Positions 40,219 to 49,430 of a stretch of 54,815 nucleotides of DNA are shown piece after piece (within the stretch, counting starts at the first letter, position 1; every line of letters begins with the position of its first letter). Position numbers and translations under genes: made by a program. Origin of the DNA: a virus. The notes below the pieces were generated by a model. That model worked only from the letters and a program-made list of their open reading frames with translations. It was not told the DNA's origin and did not search any database. The stretch covers positions 1 through 54,815 of IMG/VR virus record IMGVR_UViG_3300020200_000038, one strand, 5' to 3'.

Positions 40219-42272
40219 TGCAGACAGTAATTGACTGTGAGACCAGCTATCAGGTAGTCGACGGGAAGAAAGATCCCTCCCCGTTTAATAATAAGAATAA
40301 ACTAGTCTCTTTGGGTTATAACACTTCGACCGGTAAATCCAACTACCTGTTCTTTGCTCATAATCAACTTTCAGATATACCATTAAAACAAAATTTTAAT
40401 GAATTACAAATCATCTTGGATCAGACCACACTTCTGATTGGTCACAATATTAAGTTTGATCTAGAATGGCTCTTGGAGTGTGGGTTTAAATACTCTGGCT
40501 TATTATGGGACACTATGGTGTGCGAGTATGTATTTGCTCGTGGACTCAAACCTAGTTTTAATCTTAATAATGTAGCCAAAACGTATGGGTTTGAGGGTAA
40601 AGATAAAAATATTGAAGAATATCTACGCCAGAACATATCGTTCGAGGATATTCCGCCCACTATTATTGAAACGTATGGGCGTCAAGATGTTAGCCAAACC
40701 GGTAAAATATTCCTACAACAAGAAGAACGCCTGAGCAAAGAAGACAATATCTTAAAGCCCACAGTTCACATGTCGATGGACTTTATTTGGCCATTGATTG
40801 CCATGGAACGTAATGGCATTAAGATTGACACGAATATTCTCAAAGCTTTAGAACAGCAATATACCATTGAATACAATGAGATAGAGGCTAATCTTAAGAA
40901 AATTATTCAGCAGGTGATGGGGGCTACCCCGATCAATTTGAATAGTCCTGAACAACTATCTTTATTAATATACTCTCGTAAGGTAAAAGATAAGGCCAAG
41001 TGGCGAGAGACATTTAACATAGGAAGTGAACTCAGAGGATCAATAGTAAAGTCTAAGTATAAGACAAAAATGGATAATTTGAATTTTATTAAAGTAGTAC
41101 GTGAACAGACGGAGGTTGTCTACAAAACTGAAGCTGTACATTGTACCACATGTAACGGACTAGGGTTCTTTTACAAGATTAAGAAGGATGGGAACCCCTT
41201 CAAAAAATCGACCGTCTGTAGGGCCTGCGGGGGCCGTGGGTTCACGTATAAGAGTCTTCCTATGGTAGCTGGCCTTAAAGCTGTTCCTGCGTCCTACGAG
41301 GATACAGCGGACGGTGGGTTTGTTACTGACGGATATACTTTAAGTATACTGAAAAATAGAGTGACAACTAAGGCTGCTGCTGTTATTGATCTGCTGATCC
41401 GAAGAAATAAATTAAGCACGTATCTAGACACATTTATTAGGGCTTTAAGTAAAGTAGACAATAGCAGTATTCTGCATCCCAGCTTCATGCAGTGTGCTAC
41501 AGCCACAGGTCGGCTTTCATCCAGAAATCCAAACTTCCAGAACCAACCTAGAGGGGATAAGTTCCCATTAAGGAAGGTTGTAGTGTCCAGGTTTGACGGT
41601 GGCCATATCTTAGAAGGAGATTATTCACAGCTTGAGTTTAGGGTTGCTGCAGAACTTTCTGACTGCAAGGTAGCCTATCAGGATATTGTAGATGGGGTTG
41701 ACATACATGCCCAAACAGCTAATATACTAGGATGTTCCAGGCAGGATGCTAAACCTGATACGTTCAAACCTTTATATGGCGGACAGACTGGAACAGATAA
41801 GCAACAAGCATATTATTCTTTCTTTTTAAAAAAGTATTCGGGTATTTCGGCATATCATGTTAAATTACAGAATGAGGCAGTAACGAATAAAGTAATTCGA
41901 ATACCTACCGGAAGGGAATACGCATTTCCTAATGCACAGTGGATGCGAAATGGTTCGGCTACATTCGCAACAAAAATAAAGAACTATCCGGTACAAGGAT
42001 TTGCTACCGGAGATATTGTCCCTATATCATCAATACTTATTTATAAGCTTATGATTGAAAAGAAAGTTAAGTCACTGTTAATAAACGAAGTACATGATTC
42101 TAATATTGCTGATGTATTTCCTGGTGAAGAACAAGTTATGATTGAGATCTTTACTCAAGGAATGCTTGGAGTTAAAGAAGAACTTGTTAGACGGTATAAC
42201 TATAAACTTACTGTTCCACTATCTATTGAATTAAAGATAGGGGAGAATTGGCTGGAATTAAAGAAATTATGA
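40218..42272 (+). CDS. polA: DNA polymerase I (family A) with 3'-5' exonuclease and a zinc-finger-like insertion (684 aa)
   Basis: The ATG at 40218 overlaps the UDG stop. The exonuclease domain (~1-190) has VIDCETS (Asp6, Glu8), IGHNIKFDLEW (Asp81) and TYGRQDVSQ (Tyr153, Asp157). The polymerase domain has ATGRLSSRNPNFQNQ (~429-443), motif A EGDYSQLEFR (Asp468), motif B near DTFKPLYGG and motif C NEVHDSN. Between them, at ~305-345, is HCTTCNGLGFF...CRACGGRGF: two CxxC pairs (309/312, 334/337) with the DnaJ-like CxxCxGxG pattern. It replicates the phage genome with the adjacent primase and helicase. The insertion is not part of the standard family A fold. Confidence 0.93.
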   Translation: MQTVIDCETSYQVVDGKKDPSPFNNKNKLVSLGYNTSTGKSNYLFFAHNQLSDIPLKQNFNELQIILDQTTLLIGHNIKFDLEWLLECGFKYSGLLWDTMVCEYVFARGLKPSFNLNNVAKTYGFEGKDKNIEEYLRQNISFEDIPPTIIETYGRQDVSQTGKIFLQQEERLSKEDNILKPTVHMSMDFIWPLIAMERNGIKIDTNILKALEQQYTIEYNEIEANLKKIIQQVMGATPINLNSPEQLSLLIYSRKVKDKAKWRETFNIGSELRGSIVKSKYKTKMDNLNFIKVVREQTEVVYKTEAVHCTTCNGLGFFYKIKKDGNPFKKSTVCRACGGRGFTYKSLPMVAGLKAVPASYEDTADGGFVTDGYTLSILKNRVTTKAAAVIDLLIRRNKLSTYLDTFIRALSKVDNSSILHPSFMQCATATGRLSSRNPNFQNQPRGDKFPLRKVVVSRFDGGHILEGDYSQLEFRVAAELSDCKVAYQDIVDGVDIHAQTANILGCSRQDAKPDTFKPLYGGQTGTDKQQAYYSFFLKKYSGISAYHVKLQNEAVTNKVIRIPTGREYAFPNAQWMRNGSATFATKIKNYPVQGFATGDIVPISSILIYKLMIEKKVKSLLINEVHDSNIADVFPGEEQVMIEIFTQGMLGVKEELVRRYNYKLTVPLSIELKIGENWLELKKL

Positions 42273-42535
42273 GTGAAGATTTTAAAAACTTAAATATAGT
42301 TGATAAATTTGAAGAAGATTGTACAATAAACCATGAGTTTATTCGATGTGAATCATTGCTTAAATATTTGTTAGATGATTATCAAGCATTATATAATACT
42401 AAGAATATGCCTAAGTATTTATATATATCTGAACTATTTGAATTACAAAGCATATTGATGTATTTATGTATGGTGAATTATCCAAATATTAAAATTAAAA
42501 AACATAAAAATAGGACATTTATGAATGATCGGTAA
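42269..42535 (+). CDS. Small unknown protein (88 aa)
   Basis: ATG at 42269, overlapping the polymerase stop (ATGA). The product begins MSEDFKNLNIVDKFEEDC and is helical. Coupled to the polymerase gene. No family recognised. Confidence 0.5.
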   Translation: MSEDFKNLNIVDKFEEDCTINHEFIRCESLLKYLLDDYQALYNTKNMPKYLYISELFELQSILMYLCMVNYPNIKIKKHKNRTFMNDR

Positions 42536-42614
42536 TATATTTAGTGGTATCGTGATTACCTTGGTATTATTATATATACTGGGGACTGAAGCAGTGTTCC
42601 AGTTGTTGTATTAA
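42525..42614 (+). CDS. Possible tiny membrane protein (29 aa)
   Basis: A frame overlapping the end of the previous gene encodes MIGNIFSGIVITLVLLYILG plus nine residues, a single membrane helix. AGGA lies about 13 bases upstream. Too short to be sure. Confidence 0.35.
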   Translation: MIGNIFSGIVITLVLLYILGTEAVFQLLY

Positions 42615-42658
42615 TATCACACCGTTTAACAAAAATGCATGTGGCAGGTAGATTTTAC

Positions 42659-42687
42659 TTGACTTTTCGGAAAATACATAATACAAC
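42659..42687 (+). promoter_or_regulatory. Possible promoter for the 42715 gene
   Basis: TTGACT at 42659-42664 and TACAAC at 42682-42687 with a 17-bp spacer. It is weaker than the other four promoters listed. Confidence 0.45.
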
Positions 42688-42714
42688 TCTATCAACTAAG
42701 GAGAAATATAATCT

Positions 42715-43563
42715 ATGACTCAAACACAAATGCTATCAAATGAAGAGATTATGGCTCTGTCAGGCCAAAAAACCAGCACAGAGGGTTTGTTCCGTATCCG
42801 TATCAATACGGAACTGGAGGATGATGCCAAGAACCGCCTGCCAGTAGGCACTTTCGTGCTCCCCAATCCAGCTGATCGAGTCTCTGTAGTCTATGCTGAC
42901 TCGGTCAGTATTCGTCCATTTGTTCGGGGATTCTGGTATGGTGTGTACAATGCCAAGAACAACCGATATGATCCACGTACCACAATCGTTTCGAATCTAA
43001 GTGAAGAAATGCCAGACACATCTGGTAACATTCGTTGTGGTAAGGTTGATAAGAGTAAACTGAATGAACTCACCGAAGCTGAAAAGCTTAAGCAGAAACA
43101 GATTCGTTGCTACATCAATCTGTATGGTCTAGTCTCAGCCAATGCCAAGACCAAGGATGGTACAAATGTTGCCGTAACTAATGTTCCTGTATTCATCCGT
43201 GGAAGCGGCAGTAGCTTTATGCCGCTGAGTGAGGCTGTTGATGTGTTCACCAAGCAACGTAAGCCTATGTTGAGTTACAATATCAAGCTTACGACTAAGC
43301 GTGAGAAGAAAGGGGGAAATACCTATTATGTTATCATTGCTGAAGCACAGACTAACAACGATCCAATCCCATTATCTCCGGATGCTGTTGAGCAGCTGAA
43401 TGTTTTCAGGAAGATCATTGACGATGAGAACAAAACTATCATGAATATCAACACTAAGTTTCGTATAGGCAATATTGCCAAGACAGTCACGGATATTGCA
43501 GATACACATGAATTGGCAGATGATCTAAATGATCGCCTTGCTGTCGCTGTAGACTTCGCTTAA
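42715..43563 (+). CDS. Candidate single-stranded DNA-binding protein (282 aa)
   Basis: The ATG at 42715 has AAGGAG upstream. The product is soluble and mixed alpha/beta with charged, aromatic-containing strands (RPFVRGFWYGVYNAKNNRY), and an acidic C-terminal stretch (DTHELADDLNDRL). Own promoter, replication neighbourhood and absence of another SSB candidate suggest an SSB-like role. No signature is decisive and the identity is inference. Confidence 0.45.
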   Translation: MTQTQMLSNEEIMALSGQKTSTEGLFRIRINTELEDDAKNRLPVGTFVLPNPADRVSVVYADSVSIRPFVRGFWYGVYNAKNNRYDPRTTIVSNLSEEMPDTSGNIRCGKVDKSKLNELTEAEKLKQKQIRCYINLYGLVSANAKTKDGTNVAVTNVPVFIRGSGSSFMPLSEAVDVFTKQRKPMLSYNIKLTTKREKKGGNTYYVIIAEAQTNNDPIPLSPDAVEQLNVFRKIIDDENKTIMNINTKFRIGNIAKTVTDIADTHELADDLNDRLAVAVDFA

Positions 43564-43644
43564 TTATGATCGGGTCTCATCAGCTTTAGGCTCGCCCGAA
43601 TATCAACCTAAGTAGAGATGACGGTTGACTTTTAAAGGAATACT

Positions 43645-43872
43645 ATGAGTGAAATTAATAGTTCTTTATTCCAAGATAACCAAGGTTGGTATTTTTGGAA
43701 TGATGATTGGACAGAATACTTCGGTCCATTTTTAAGTAGAGAAGAAGCACAGGATGCATTTTACGCATATTGTAGGTGGATAGATGACTCATCAACTCTT
43801 AATAAGAATGGAGGATTTTCTATATCAGACGGCGATAGGACCCGTTGGTATACCCGAGAAAATTTTAATTGA
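43645..43872 (+). CDS. Small tryptophan-rich conserved protein (75 aa)
   Basis: AAAGGAA precedes the ATG at 43645. The product (WYFWNDDWTEYFGPFLSREEAQDAFYAY) has the G-P-F-x-S-x-x-E-A pattern of small phage proteins of unknown function. It overlaps the start region of the next gene. Confidence 0.6.
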   Translation: MSEINSSLFQDNQGWYFWNDDWTEYFGPFLSREEAQDAFYAYCRWIDDSSTLNKNGGFSISDGDRTRWYTRENFN

Positions 43873-44683
43873 AGCTTTTGGTGCAGCTTGCAGTAAAGCT
43901 TTAGAAAAGCAGTTCTCGCCCAAGAAGCCGTTCACTATCCGCATGTCCAATATCGGCATGCCGATGTGTCAGTTAAAGATGGAGCGAGACGGGAATCGTA
44001 AGTTAGATCAGAGCTACACCCAGCCTCTTGTTTTTCTGTATGGAGATTTGCTTGAAGCAGCATTAATCACTATTATGAAGATGGCTGGTGTTAATATCAC
44101 CCACGAACAAAAAAAAGTTACCTTGAATGTAGGTGGGATCTCTCTAGAAGGAACTTTAGACATTGTTATTGAAGACCCAGGCTTGTATGGTGTATGGGAT
44201 ATCAAAACAGCATCTGATTTCTCATTCAACAATAAATTTGGGTTAGGGTTTGATACTCTAGTAAAAAATGATCCATTTGGATATATTCTCCAGGGTGCAC
44301 TGTATGGTGCAGCTTCTGGTATTCCTTTTAGAGGATGGATTGTTATTAACAAAGAGAATGGTCAGCTAAAGGTATTAGAAGTTCCTGATAATTTTCAGAA
44401 TATGATTCCTGAATTAATACAGGAAGTAGATGCACGAATTAGAAGGCTTACATCAAAAGAGAAGTTTTATAGAGAATTTGAAGATGTGGCTGAAATGTTT
44501 CGGAAGAAACCAACTGGCAATCGTAAACTAGATACTACATGTTCATATTGTATACATAAATGGGCCTGTTGGGTAAACGTAGTTTATATGCCAAGACAGT
44601 GTGGCGATAGCCTAAATGCCCCATGGGCATGGTATACGCATGTAGAAAGTAAGAATGATGCAGACACAATCGAGGAAGGCTAA
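43808..44683 (+). CDS. PD-(D/E)XK exonuclease/RecB-like nuclease (291 aa)
   Basis: The nuclease core is EGTLDIVIED (Asp118) followed by VWDIKTASD (Asp131, Lys133), with an earlier acidic helix near GDLLEAALI. Near the C-terminus, CSYCIHKWAC with other residues recalls the cysteine cluster of Cas4/RecB-type nucleases, but no fourth Cys was confirmed. It probably processes DNA ends during recombination or degrades host DNA. The start is uncertain (43784 or 43808). It overlaps the previous gene. Confidence 0.75.
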   Translation: MEDFLYQTAIGPVGIPEKILIEAFGAACSKALEKQFSPKKPFTIRMSNIGMPMCQLKMERDGNRKLDQSYTQPLVFLYGDLLEAALITIMKMAGVNITHEQKKVTLNVGGISLEGTLDIVIEDPGLYGVWDIKTASDFSFNNKFGLGFDTLVKNDPFGYILQGALYGAASGIPFRGWIVINKENGQLKVLEVPDNFQNMIPELIQEVDARIRRLTSKEKFYREFEDVAEMFRKKPTGNRKLDTTCSYCIHKWACWVNVVYMPRQCGDSLNAPWAWYTHVESKNDADTIEEG

Positions 44684-45023
44684 AGGTAGGCGATTACAGA
44701 ATTGGGTTGTAGATAAACTAAAAGCATATTTCAATTATGCTGATGGAGACATACGATCAGCTATAATGGGAGAAACAGGATCGGATATTAAACTAACACC
44801 AGAGGCTTTACAAACATTCAATTTTGATATAGAATGTAAAAATCAAGAAGGTTTTAACAATGTATATAAAGCTTTTGAACAATCAAGATTACGGACTTGC
44901 AATTCTACCAAGGAAGCATTGCTAATACTGAAAATGAATAACCGAAAGCCCCTAGCTGTACTAGATGCAAATCTGTTTTTTAAGTTCGCATCTAGGGAAT
45001 TATCAACCATTAAGGATGATTAG
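44655..45023 (+). CDS. Endonuclease / Holliday-junction-resolvase-like protein (122 aa)
   Basis: The pattern SRKAKGRRLQNWVVDKLKAYF, then GETGSDIKLT and FNFDIECKNQEGF matches a small phage family of PD-(D/E)XK resolvases: GSDIK and ECK supply the acidic and lysine residues. It would cut branched recombination or replication intermediates before packaging. It overlaps the RecB-like nuclease gene by 29 bases, which suggests joint work on DNA ends and junctions. Confidence 0.7.
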   Translation: MMQTQSRKAKGRRLQNWVVDKLKAYFNYADGDIRSAIMGETGSDIKLTPEALQTFNFDIECKNQEGFNNVYKAFEQSRLRTCNSTKEALLILKMNNRKPLAVLDANLFFKFASRELSTIKDD

Positions 45024-45024
45024 A

Positions 45025-45327
45025 ATGACTCGCATGATTCAACAAACGATTAGTCTTTATACGGATGAAGTAGCGCTTATCATTAGACCTGGGAAAACTC
45101 CGGGAGCTTTTAGTTGTGCAGTTTATAATGAAACTAAGGAGGATGATACACTATTCAAGTTTGCTGTAGGTTTAGCTGATCTATTATTACATTCACCCGG
45201 TGAAGTTCATGCATTAGGTGAGAAAGAGTTGCTGCGTTCAGCTAAGGAAACTATGGATAAGAATCCGGCTGGTAACCCGGATGAACTACTAATTGTACAA
45301 GAGGAACCAATTAAGGATGGCGCGTAA
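45025..45327 (+). CDS. Small unknown protein (100 aa)
   Basis: I choose the ATG at 45025 (AAGGA upstream) over longer frames. The product (ISLYTDEVALIIRPGKTPGAF...VHALGEKELLR) shows no recognised domain. It overlaps the phosphoesterase gene by 11 bases. Confidence 0.5.
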   Translation: MTRMIQQTISLYTDEVALIIRPGKTPGAFSCAVYNETKEDDTLFKFAVGLADLLLHSPGEVHALGEKELLRSAKETMDKNPAGNPDELLIVQEEPIKDGA

Positions 45328-46102
45328 TCATTTAGTCATAGGTGATCCACATGCTAAACCTGGAGTTTCTAATGAGCGATTTACTTGGCTGGGCAAATTC
45401 ATAGTAGAGAAGAAACCTGAGATTATAGTGTGTATGGGTGACATGGCTGATATGGAAAGCTTGTCATCTTATGATCGCGGCAAGAAAGACTTTGAAGGTA
45501 GGCGCTATCAGAATGATATAGCAGCTGTTCAAGATGCACTTGCTAAGATTCAACAACCGATGGATGATTATAATGCAGTACGTAAACGCAATAAGGAAAA
45601 ACAATATAAACCCAAGAAGTACATGATTGTTGGTAATCATGAGGAAAGAATAGATCGGGCTATTCAGCTTCATCCAGAATTAGAAGGTACATTTTCTATA
45701 GAGGATTTAGATTATGAGCGTTATGGCTGGCATGTGCAGCCTTACCGATGTGCATTGGAACTGGATGGTATTTATTATTGCCATTACTTTCCTACTGGCG
45801 TGTCTGGGGAACCTATATCTGGGGTCAATGTCGCTCAAGGACTATTGGGCAAGAACATGGTCTCTTGTGTTGTGGGTCATAATCACATATTTGATTATGC
45901 TAGTCGTTCTAGTCCAGGTGGAAGACGAATGCACGCGCTATCTGTTGGATGTTATTTCGAACACACTGATAAGTTTGCAACAGCTATTGAACATCTTTGG
46001 TGGCGTGGCTTAGTTTATTTAAAAGGTGTTTGTGATGGAGACTTTGATGTCAATACCTACAGATACAAATCCCTTAAAGAGCGTTATGGAAATGTGGCTT
46101 GA
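45317..46102 (+). CDS. Calcineurin-like metallophosphoesterase (261 aa)
   Basis: All five canonical metal-binding blocks are visible: IGDPHAKP (9-12), GDMADMES (41-45), VGNHEERID (106-109), a mid-protein His (CHYF, 156) and VVGHNHIFD (187-190). The fold is a dinuclear phosphoesterase. Podoviruses of the T7-like and related types often carry one in the replication region; the substrate, perhaps a nucleotide or nucleic acid end, is unknown. Start at 45317 (AGGA just upstream). It overlaps the next gene by 68 bases. Confidence 0.85.
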   Translation: MARNHLVIGDPHAKPGVSNERFTWLGKFIVEKKPEIIVCMGDMADMESLSSYDRGKKDFEGRRYQNDIAAVQDALAKIQQPMDDYNAVRKRNKEKQYKPKKYMIVGNHEERIDRAIQLHPELEGTFSIEDLDYERYGWHVQPYRCALELDGIYYCHYFPTGVSGEPISGVNVAQGLLGKNMVSCVVGHNHIFDYASRSSPGGRRMHALSVGCYFEHTDKFATAIEHLWWRGLVYLKGVCDGDFDVNTYRYKSLKERYGNVA

Positions 46103-46466
46103 TGGTTATATTGCTAGTATAGGTCTTATGCGGGAGTATGCGGTGGAGAAAGGAGTCAAGTTTGATAATGATAAATTACGTTGGGATCTATTGCCACGTG
46201 ATGCTCTAGAAGAACTAGTCAAGGTTTATACTTTAGGAGCTAAGAAGTATGGAGATAATAACTACTTGAACGGTATGGACTGGTCTCGTATCATAGGAGC
46301 ACTTGAACGTCATTTAACTGCATTCATTAAGGGGGAAACACATGATAAGGAAGATGGGCAACATCATTTAGCCTCAGTAGTCTGGAATGCATTAACACTG
46401 CTGACTTATGATCTTCGTAAGATCCCTAATGATAATATTCGTATCCCACCAGGAATTGTGGAATGA
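46035..46466 (+). CDS. dATP/dGTP pyrophosphohydrolase-like protein, DUF5664 type (143 aa)
   Basis: Start at 46035 by AAGG spacing; later in-frame ATGs are possible. The core KFDNDKLRWDLLPRDALEELV, then YGDNNYLNGMDWSRIIGALERH and EDGQHHLASVVWNAL is characteristic of the all-alpha nucleotide pyrophosphohydrolase family that hydrolyses dATP or dGTP (family knowledge). This family includes MazZ-like enzymes from phages that use 2-aminoadenine, but no PurZ gene is seen here. It belongs to the nucleotide-pool block. Confidence 0.8.
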   Translation: METLMSIPTDTNPLKSVMEMWLDGYIASIGLMREYAVEKGVKFDNDKLRWDLLPRDALEELVKVYTLGAKKYGDNNYLNGMDWSRIIGALERHLTAFIKGETHDKEDGQHHLASVVWNALTLLTYDLRKIPNDNIRIPPGIVE

Positions 46467-46933
46467 GAAAAGTATATCTAGCTGGTCCTATTACAGGGAC
46501 AACCTATAAAAAATGTGTAGATTGGCGTAATACCGTTACTACAGAGCTGCTGAATCGTGGAATCAATGCGGTATCGCCTATGCGTGGCAAGGAAAATATG
46601 TGTAAGTTTAAGGGCATTATTGAGAATGATCTTAAAACTGACGATATTAATCGCACCCCTGCCGGTATCACAACACGGGATCATTTTGATATCTGTAATG
46701 CTGATATCATTTTTATGTATATGCCTGCTGATCAACCACTATCGCTAGGTACAGCAATTGAATTGGGTTGGGCCGACATGCTAGACAAGCCTGTTGTACT
46801 TGTCAGCGATAGTCCAGCTGTGACCAATCATCCCATGGTTGATAACATCGTGGGTTGGAAAGTCAAGACCTTAGAGGAAGGTATCAAGGTTGTATATGAG
46901 ATGCTGCAACCCTACATTAAACATGGAAAGTAA
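46463..46933 (+). CDS. Nucleoside 2-deoxyribosyltransferase-like protein (156 aa)
   Basis: The start VYLAGPITG, the D(I/H)FDICNADIIFMYMP region and SLGTAIELGWADML match the family that swaps bases on deoxyribonucleosides or hydrolyses them (family knowledge). The catalytic Glu would be the one in AIELG. ATG overlaps the previous stop (ATGA). It probably salvages or modifies deoxynucleosides together with the pyrophosphohydrolases and deaminases. Confidence 0.8.
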   Translation: MRKVYLAGPITGTTYKKCVDWRNTVTTELLNRGINAVSPMRGKENMCKFKGIIENDLKTDDINRTPAGITTRDHFDICNADIIFMYMPADQPLSLGTAIELGWADMLDKPVVLVSDSPAVTNHPMVDNIVGWKVKTLEEGIKVVYEMLQPYIKHGK

Positions 46934-46937
46934 TTTA

Positions 46938-47282
46938 ATGAACACATCTGTAACAAATTTTATACAAGCTTTTAATCAACTAGCCCAGGATATCACTACT
47001 CAGTGTAAGGCCAAGGGCTTTGCTGACAATTGGAATGATGGAGAGAAGATCGCTTTGATGCATTGTGAGCTATCAGAGGCTCTGGAAGAACTACGTCGTA
47101 ACAATCAGGAGCTATCTGAGAAGCTTAATGGTGAGGTTACCAAGTTCACCGAAGAGCTTGCCGATACAATCATTCGAATTATGGATTTCGCTGGTCATTA
47201 TAATCTGAACTTAGGTAAGGCTATTGTCATGAAGCATGATTACAACAGTAAACGGCCATATCGGCACAGCAAGAGGTTTTAA
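46938..47282 (+). CDS. MazG-like nucleotide pyrophosphohydrolase (114 aa)
   Basis: Start at 46938 (GGAAAG upstream). The motifs MHCELSEALEELRR and EELADTIIRIMDF give the E-x-x-E ... E-x-x-D pattern of MazG/iMazG NTP pyrophosphohydrolases. In phages such enzymes may clean up unusual nucleotides or alter the stringent response (family knowledge). Followed without gap by a 73-aa gene. Confidence 0.8.
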   Translation: MNTSVTNFIQAFNQLAQDITTQCKAKGFADNWNDGEKIALMHCELSEALEELRRNNQELSEKLNGEVTKFTEELADTIIRIMDFAGHYNLNLGKAIVMKHDYNSKRPYRHSKRF

Positions 47283-47503
47283 TGGCCTATTCTGAACTAC
47301 ACACAAAGAAAGGCTACCGGCTTGGTAATTACTATACGTTGTGGCGTAGTACTATGAATAGGCGTGATATTTTTATAATTGAGAATGGTAGCCGTAAGAA
47401 TATTGCCAGGTGCTATACTTGGGATGAAGCAAATTACATAATGGACGCATTAGAAGTATATAAAAAGATAGAAAAGGAAATCGATGCCGAAGTTTCGAAG
47501 TGA
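47282..47503 (+). CDS. Unknown small protein (73 aa)
   Basis: TAATGG overlap with the MazG-like gene. The product begins MAYSELHTKKGYRLGNYYTL and is a short alpha/beta protein. It overlaps the RNR gene start by 20 bases. No family recognised. Confidence 0.5.
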   Translation: MAYSELHTKKGYRLGNYYTLWRSTMNRRDIFIIENGSRKNIARCYTWDEANYIMDALEVYKKIEKEIDAEVSK

Positions 47504-49166
47504 TCAAAATCCAATGTTCCGGAACAAGTTCTCCGAGGATATTTTTATTCAAAAGTATCGCCACGATGGTTGTGAAACTTGGGCGGAATTAGCTAAAACT
47601 CTAGTCGATGATGTGTGTCAAGATCATATGCCTAAAGATGAGAAGGATCAGCTTAAGCAATACATTACTAACTTAGCATTTATTCCTGGAGGGAGGTATC
47701 TTTACTATGCTGGACGAAAGAAAAAGTTCTTCAATAATTGCTATTTACTTTCTGCGTTGGATGACTCTCGTGAAGATTGGGCTGAGCTTTCTCGTAAGGC
47801 TGAGCTGTGTCTGTCTACTGGGGGTGGCATTGGTGCTGATTATTCTATCTATCGCGCTAGTGGGAATCTTCTACACGGTACTGGCGGGATTGCTAGCGGT
47901 CCTATTCCCAAGATGCGTATGGTTAATGAAATTGGACGAGCTATTATTCAAGGGGGTTCACGGCGTTCTGCTATTTATGCGTCGCTTAATTGGAGACATG
48001 GAGATGTGGACCAGTTCCTTCTTGCTAAAGACTGGCATAACACGCCAGTAGCTGGTACAGACAAGACTATTGCTGATCTAAAGTTCGCTGACTTTAATTA
48101 CAATGCGCCATTGGATATGACTAATATATCGATCAATTATGATAACCGGTGGTTGTTTAATTACTGGGAAACAAATGACTACGGAGAAATATTCCTTCGG
48201 AATTGTCGACAAGCTCTTTCTACCGGAGAGCCGGGATTTAGTTTCAATTTCTTTGACAAAGAAAACGAAACACTTAGAAACGCATGTACAGAGGTTACAA
48301 GTCGGGATGATTCTGATGTTTGTAATCTTGGCAGCGTTAATTTCGCTGCAATTGATTCACTATCTCATCTGAGGGCTGTTATTGAGCTAGCTACAAAGTT
48401 TCTTATATGTGGTCTATTACGTGCTGACCTGCCGTATAACAAGGTGTATGAAGTTCGTAGTAAGAACAGTCGTATTGGCCTGGGTGTTATGGGTTTACAC
48501 GAATGGTTGATTAAACGTAATAAGCGGTATGAAGTAGATGAAGAACTTAAGAATTGGTTTGAAATTTATCGTGGGATTAGTGATTCTACAGCTATCAATT
48601 TTAGTAGGACCCTTTCTCTCAATATCCCTGTAGCACGACGGGCTATTGCACCGACTGGTACTATCGGTATTCTTGCAGGTACTACTACTGGCATTGAGCC
48701 TCTATTTGCTACAGCCTATAAGAGACGATATTTAAAAGGTACCAAGTGGAATTACCAGTTTGTAGTAGACAGTATTGCTCAAGACATGGTGGAGCTGTAT
48801 GCGGTCAACCCCGATAATATTGAGAATGCTCTTTCGCTATCGAAAGATTATGAGAGACGGATTAAATTCCAAGCTGATGTTCAAGATTATGTAGATATGG
48901 CAATATCTTCGACTATTAATATCCCTGCTTTTGGTACTGAGCTTAATAATGTCGATACTGTTAGTAATTTTGCTCGTGTGCTTGCTCGTTATGCCCCTAG
49001 ACTGCGTGGCTTTACGGTTTATCCAGATGGAAGTCGGGGAGGACAGCCTCTTGTCCCGGTTGCATATACAGAGGCATTAAGTAAAATCGGAGAGACTTTC
49101 GAGGAAGTAATAGCTATCAATGATATCTGTGATATCAGTGGTAGAGGCGGGAGTTGCGGTGTGTAA
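47484..49166 (+). CDS. nrdJ: Ribonucleotide reductase, class II adenosylcobalamin-dependent (560 aa)
   Basis: An AAGGAAA lies close to the ATG at 47484. The barrel motifs are clear: FNNCYLLS (Cys86), SKAELCLSTGGGIGAD type glycine block, DSDVCNLGSVN (active-site loop), GLGVMGLHEWL, RRAIAPTGTIGIL and STINIPAF. The C-terminus ends in CDISGRGGSCGV, the redox-active cysteine pair. This is the single-chain type without a separate beta subunit, which uses coenzyme B12 to reduce ribonucleotides. It implies the host makes or imports B12. Compact compared with bacterial NrdJ. Confidence 0.88.
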   Translation: MPKFRSDQNPMFRNKFSEDIFIQKYRHDGCETWAELAKTLVDDVCQDHMPKDEKDQLKQYITNLAFIPGGRYLYYAGRKKKFFNNCYLLSALDDSREDWAELSRKAELCLSTGGGIGADYSIYRASGNLLHGTGGIASGPIPKMRMVNEIGRAIIQGGSRRSAIYASLNWRHGDVDQFLLAKDWHNTPVAGTDKTIADLKFADFNYNAPLDMTNISINYDNRWLFNYWETNDYGEIFLRNCRQALSTGEPGFSFNFFDKENETLRNACTEVTSRDDSDVCNLGSVNFAAIDSLSHLRAVIELATKFLICGLLRADLPYNKVYEVRSKNSRIGLGVMGLHEWLIKRNKRYEVDEELKNWFEIYRGISDSTAINFSRTLSLNIPVARRAIAPTGTIGILAGTTTGIEPLFATAYKRRYLKGTKWNYQFVVDSIAQDMVELYAVNPDNIENALSLSKDYERRIKFQADVQDYVDMAISSTINIPAFGTELNNVDTVSNFARVLARYAPRLRGFTVYPDGSRGGQPLVPVAYTEALSKIGETFEEVIAINDICDISGRGGSCGV

Positions 49167-49384
49167 TGGAAGCTAATCTTCTGACGTTTACAGTTACACT
49201 ACAGCAGGATGGCGAGTTACGATCTAATCTAGTTTATATTGATCCTAAGACGCTGGTCACTACACTAGATGAATTGAATCCAGAATACCCTAACACACAT
49301 ATTCTAGCCGCCATCCTGCGCAACTATATACGTGAGTTAGAATACATACAAAAGTACATTGATAAATTAATCGGTACGTTATGA
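49166..49384 (+). CDS. Unknown small protein (72 aa)
   Basis: ATG at 49166 overlaps the RNR stop (TAATG). The product (MEANLLTFTVTLQQDGELRS...) is short with no recognised domain. It is coupled to RNR, so might aid nucleotide metabolism. Confidence 0.5.
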   Translation: MEANLLTFTVTLQQDGELRSNLVYIDPKTLVTTLDELNPEYPNTHILAAILRNYIRELEYIQKYIDKLIGTL

Positions 49385-49430
49385 AGAACTTAACTCAATT
49401 AATAAATGCTCTGGAAGGAGAAGAAGATCA

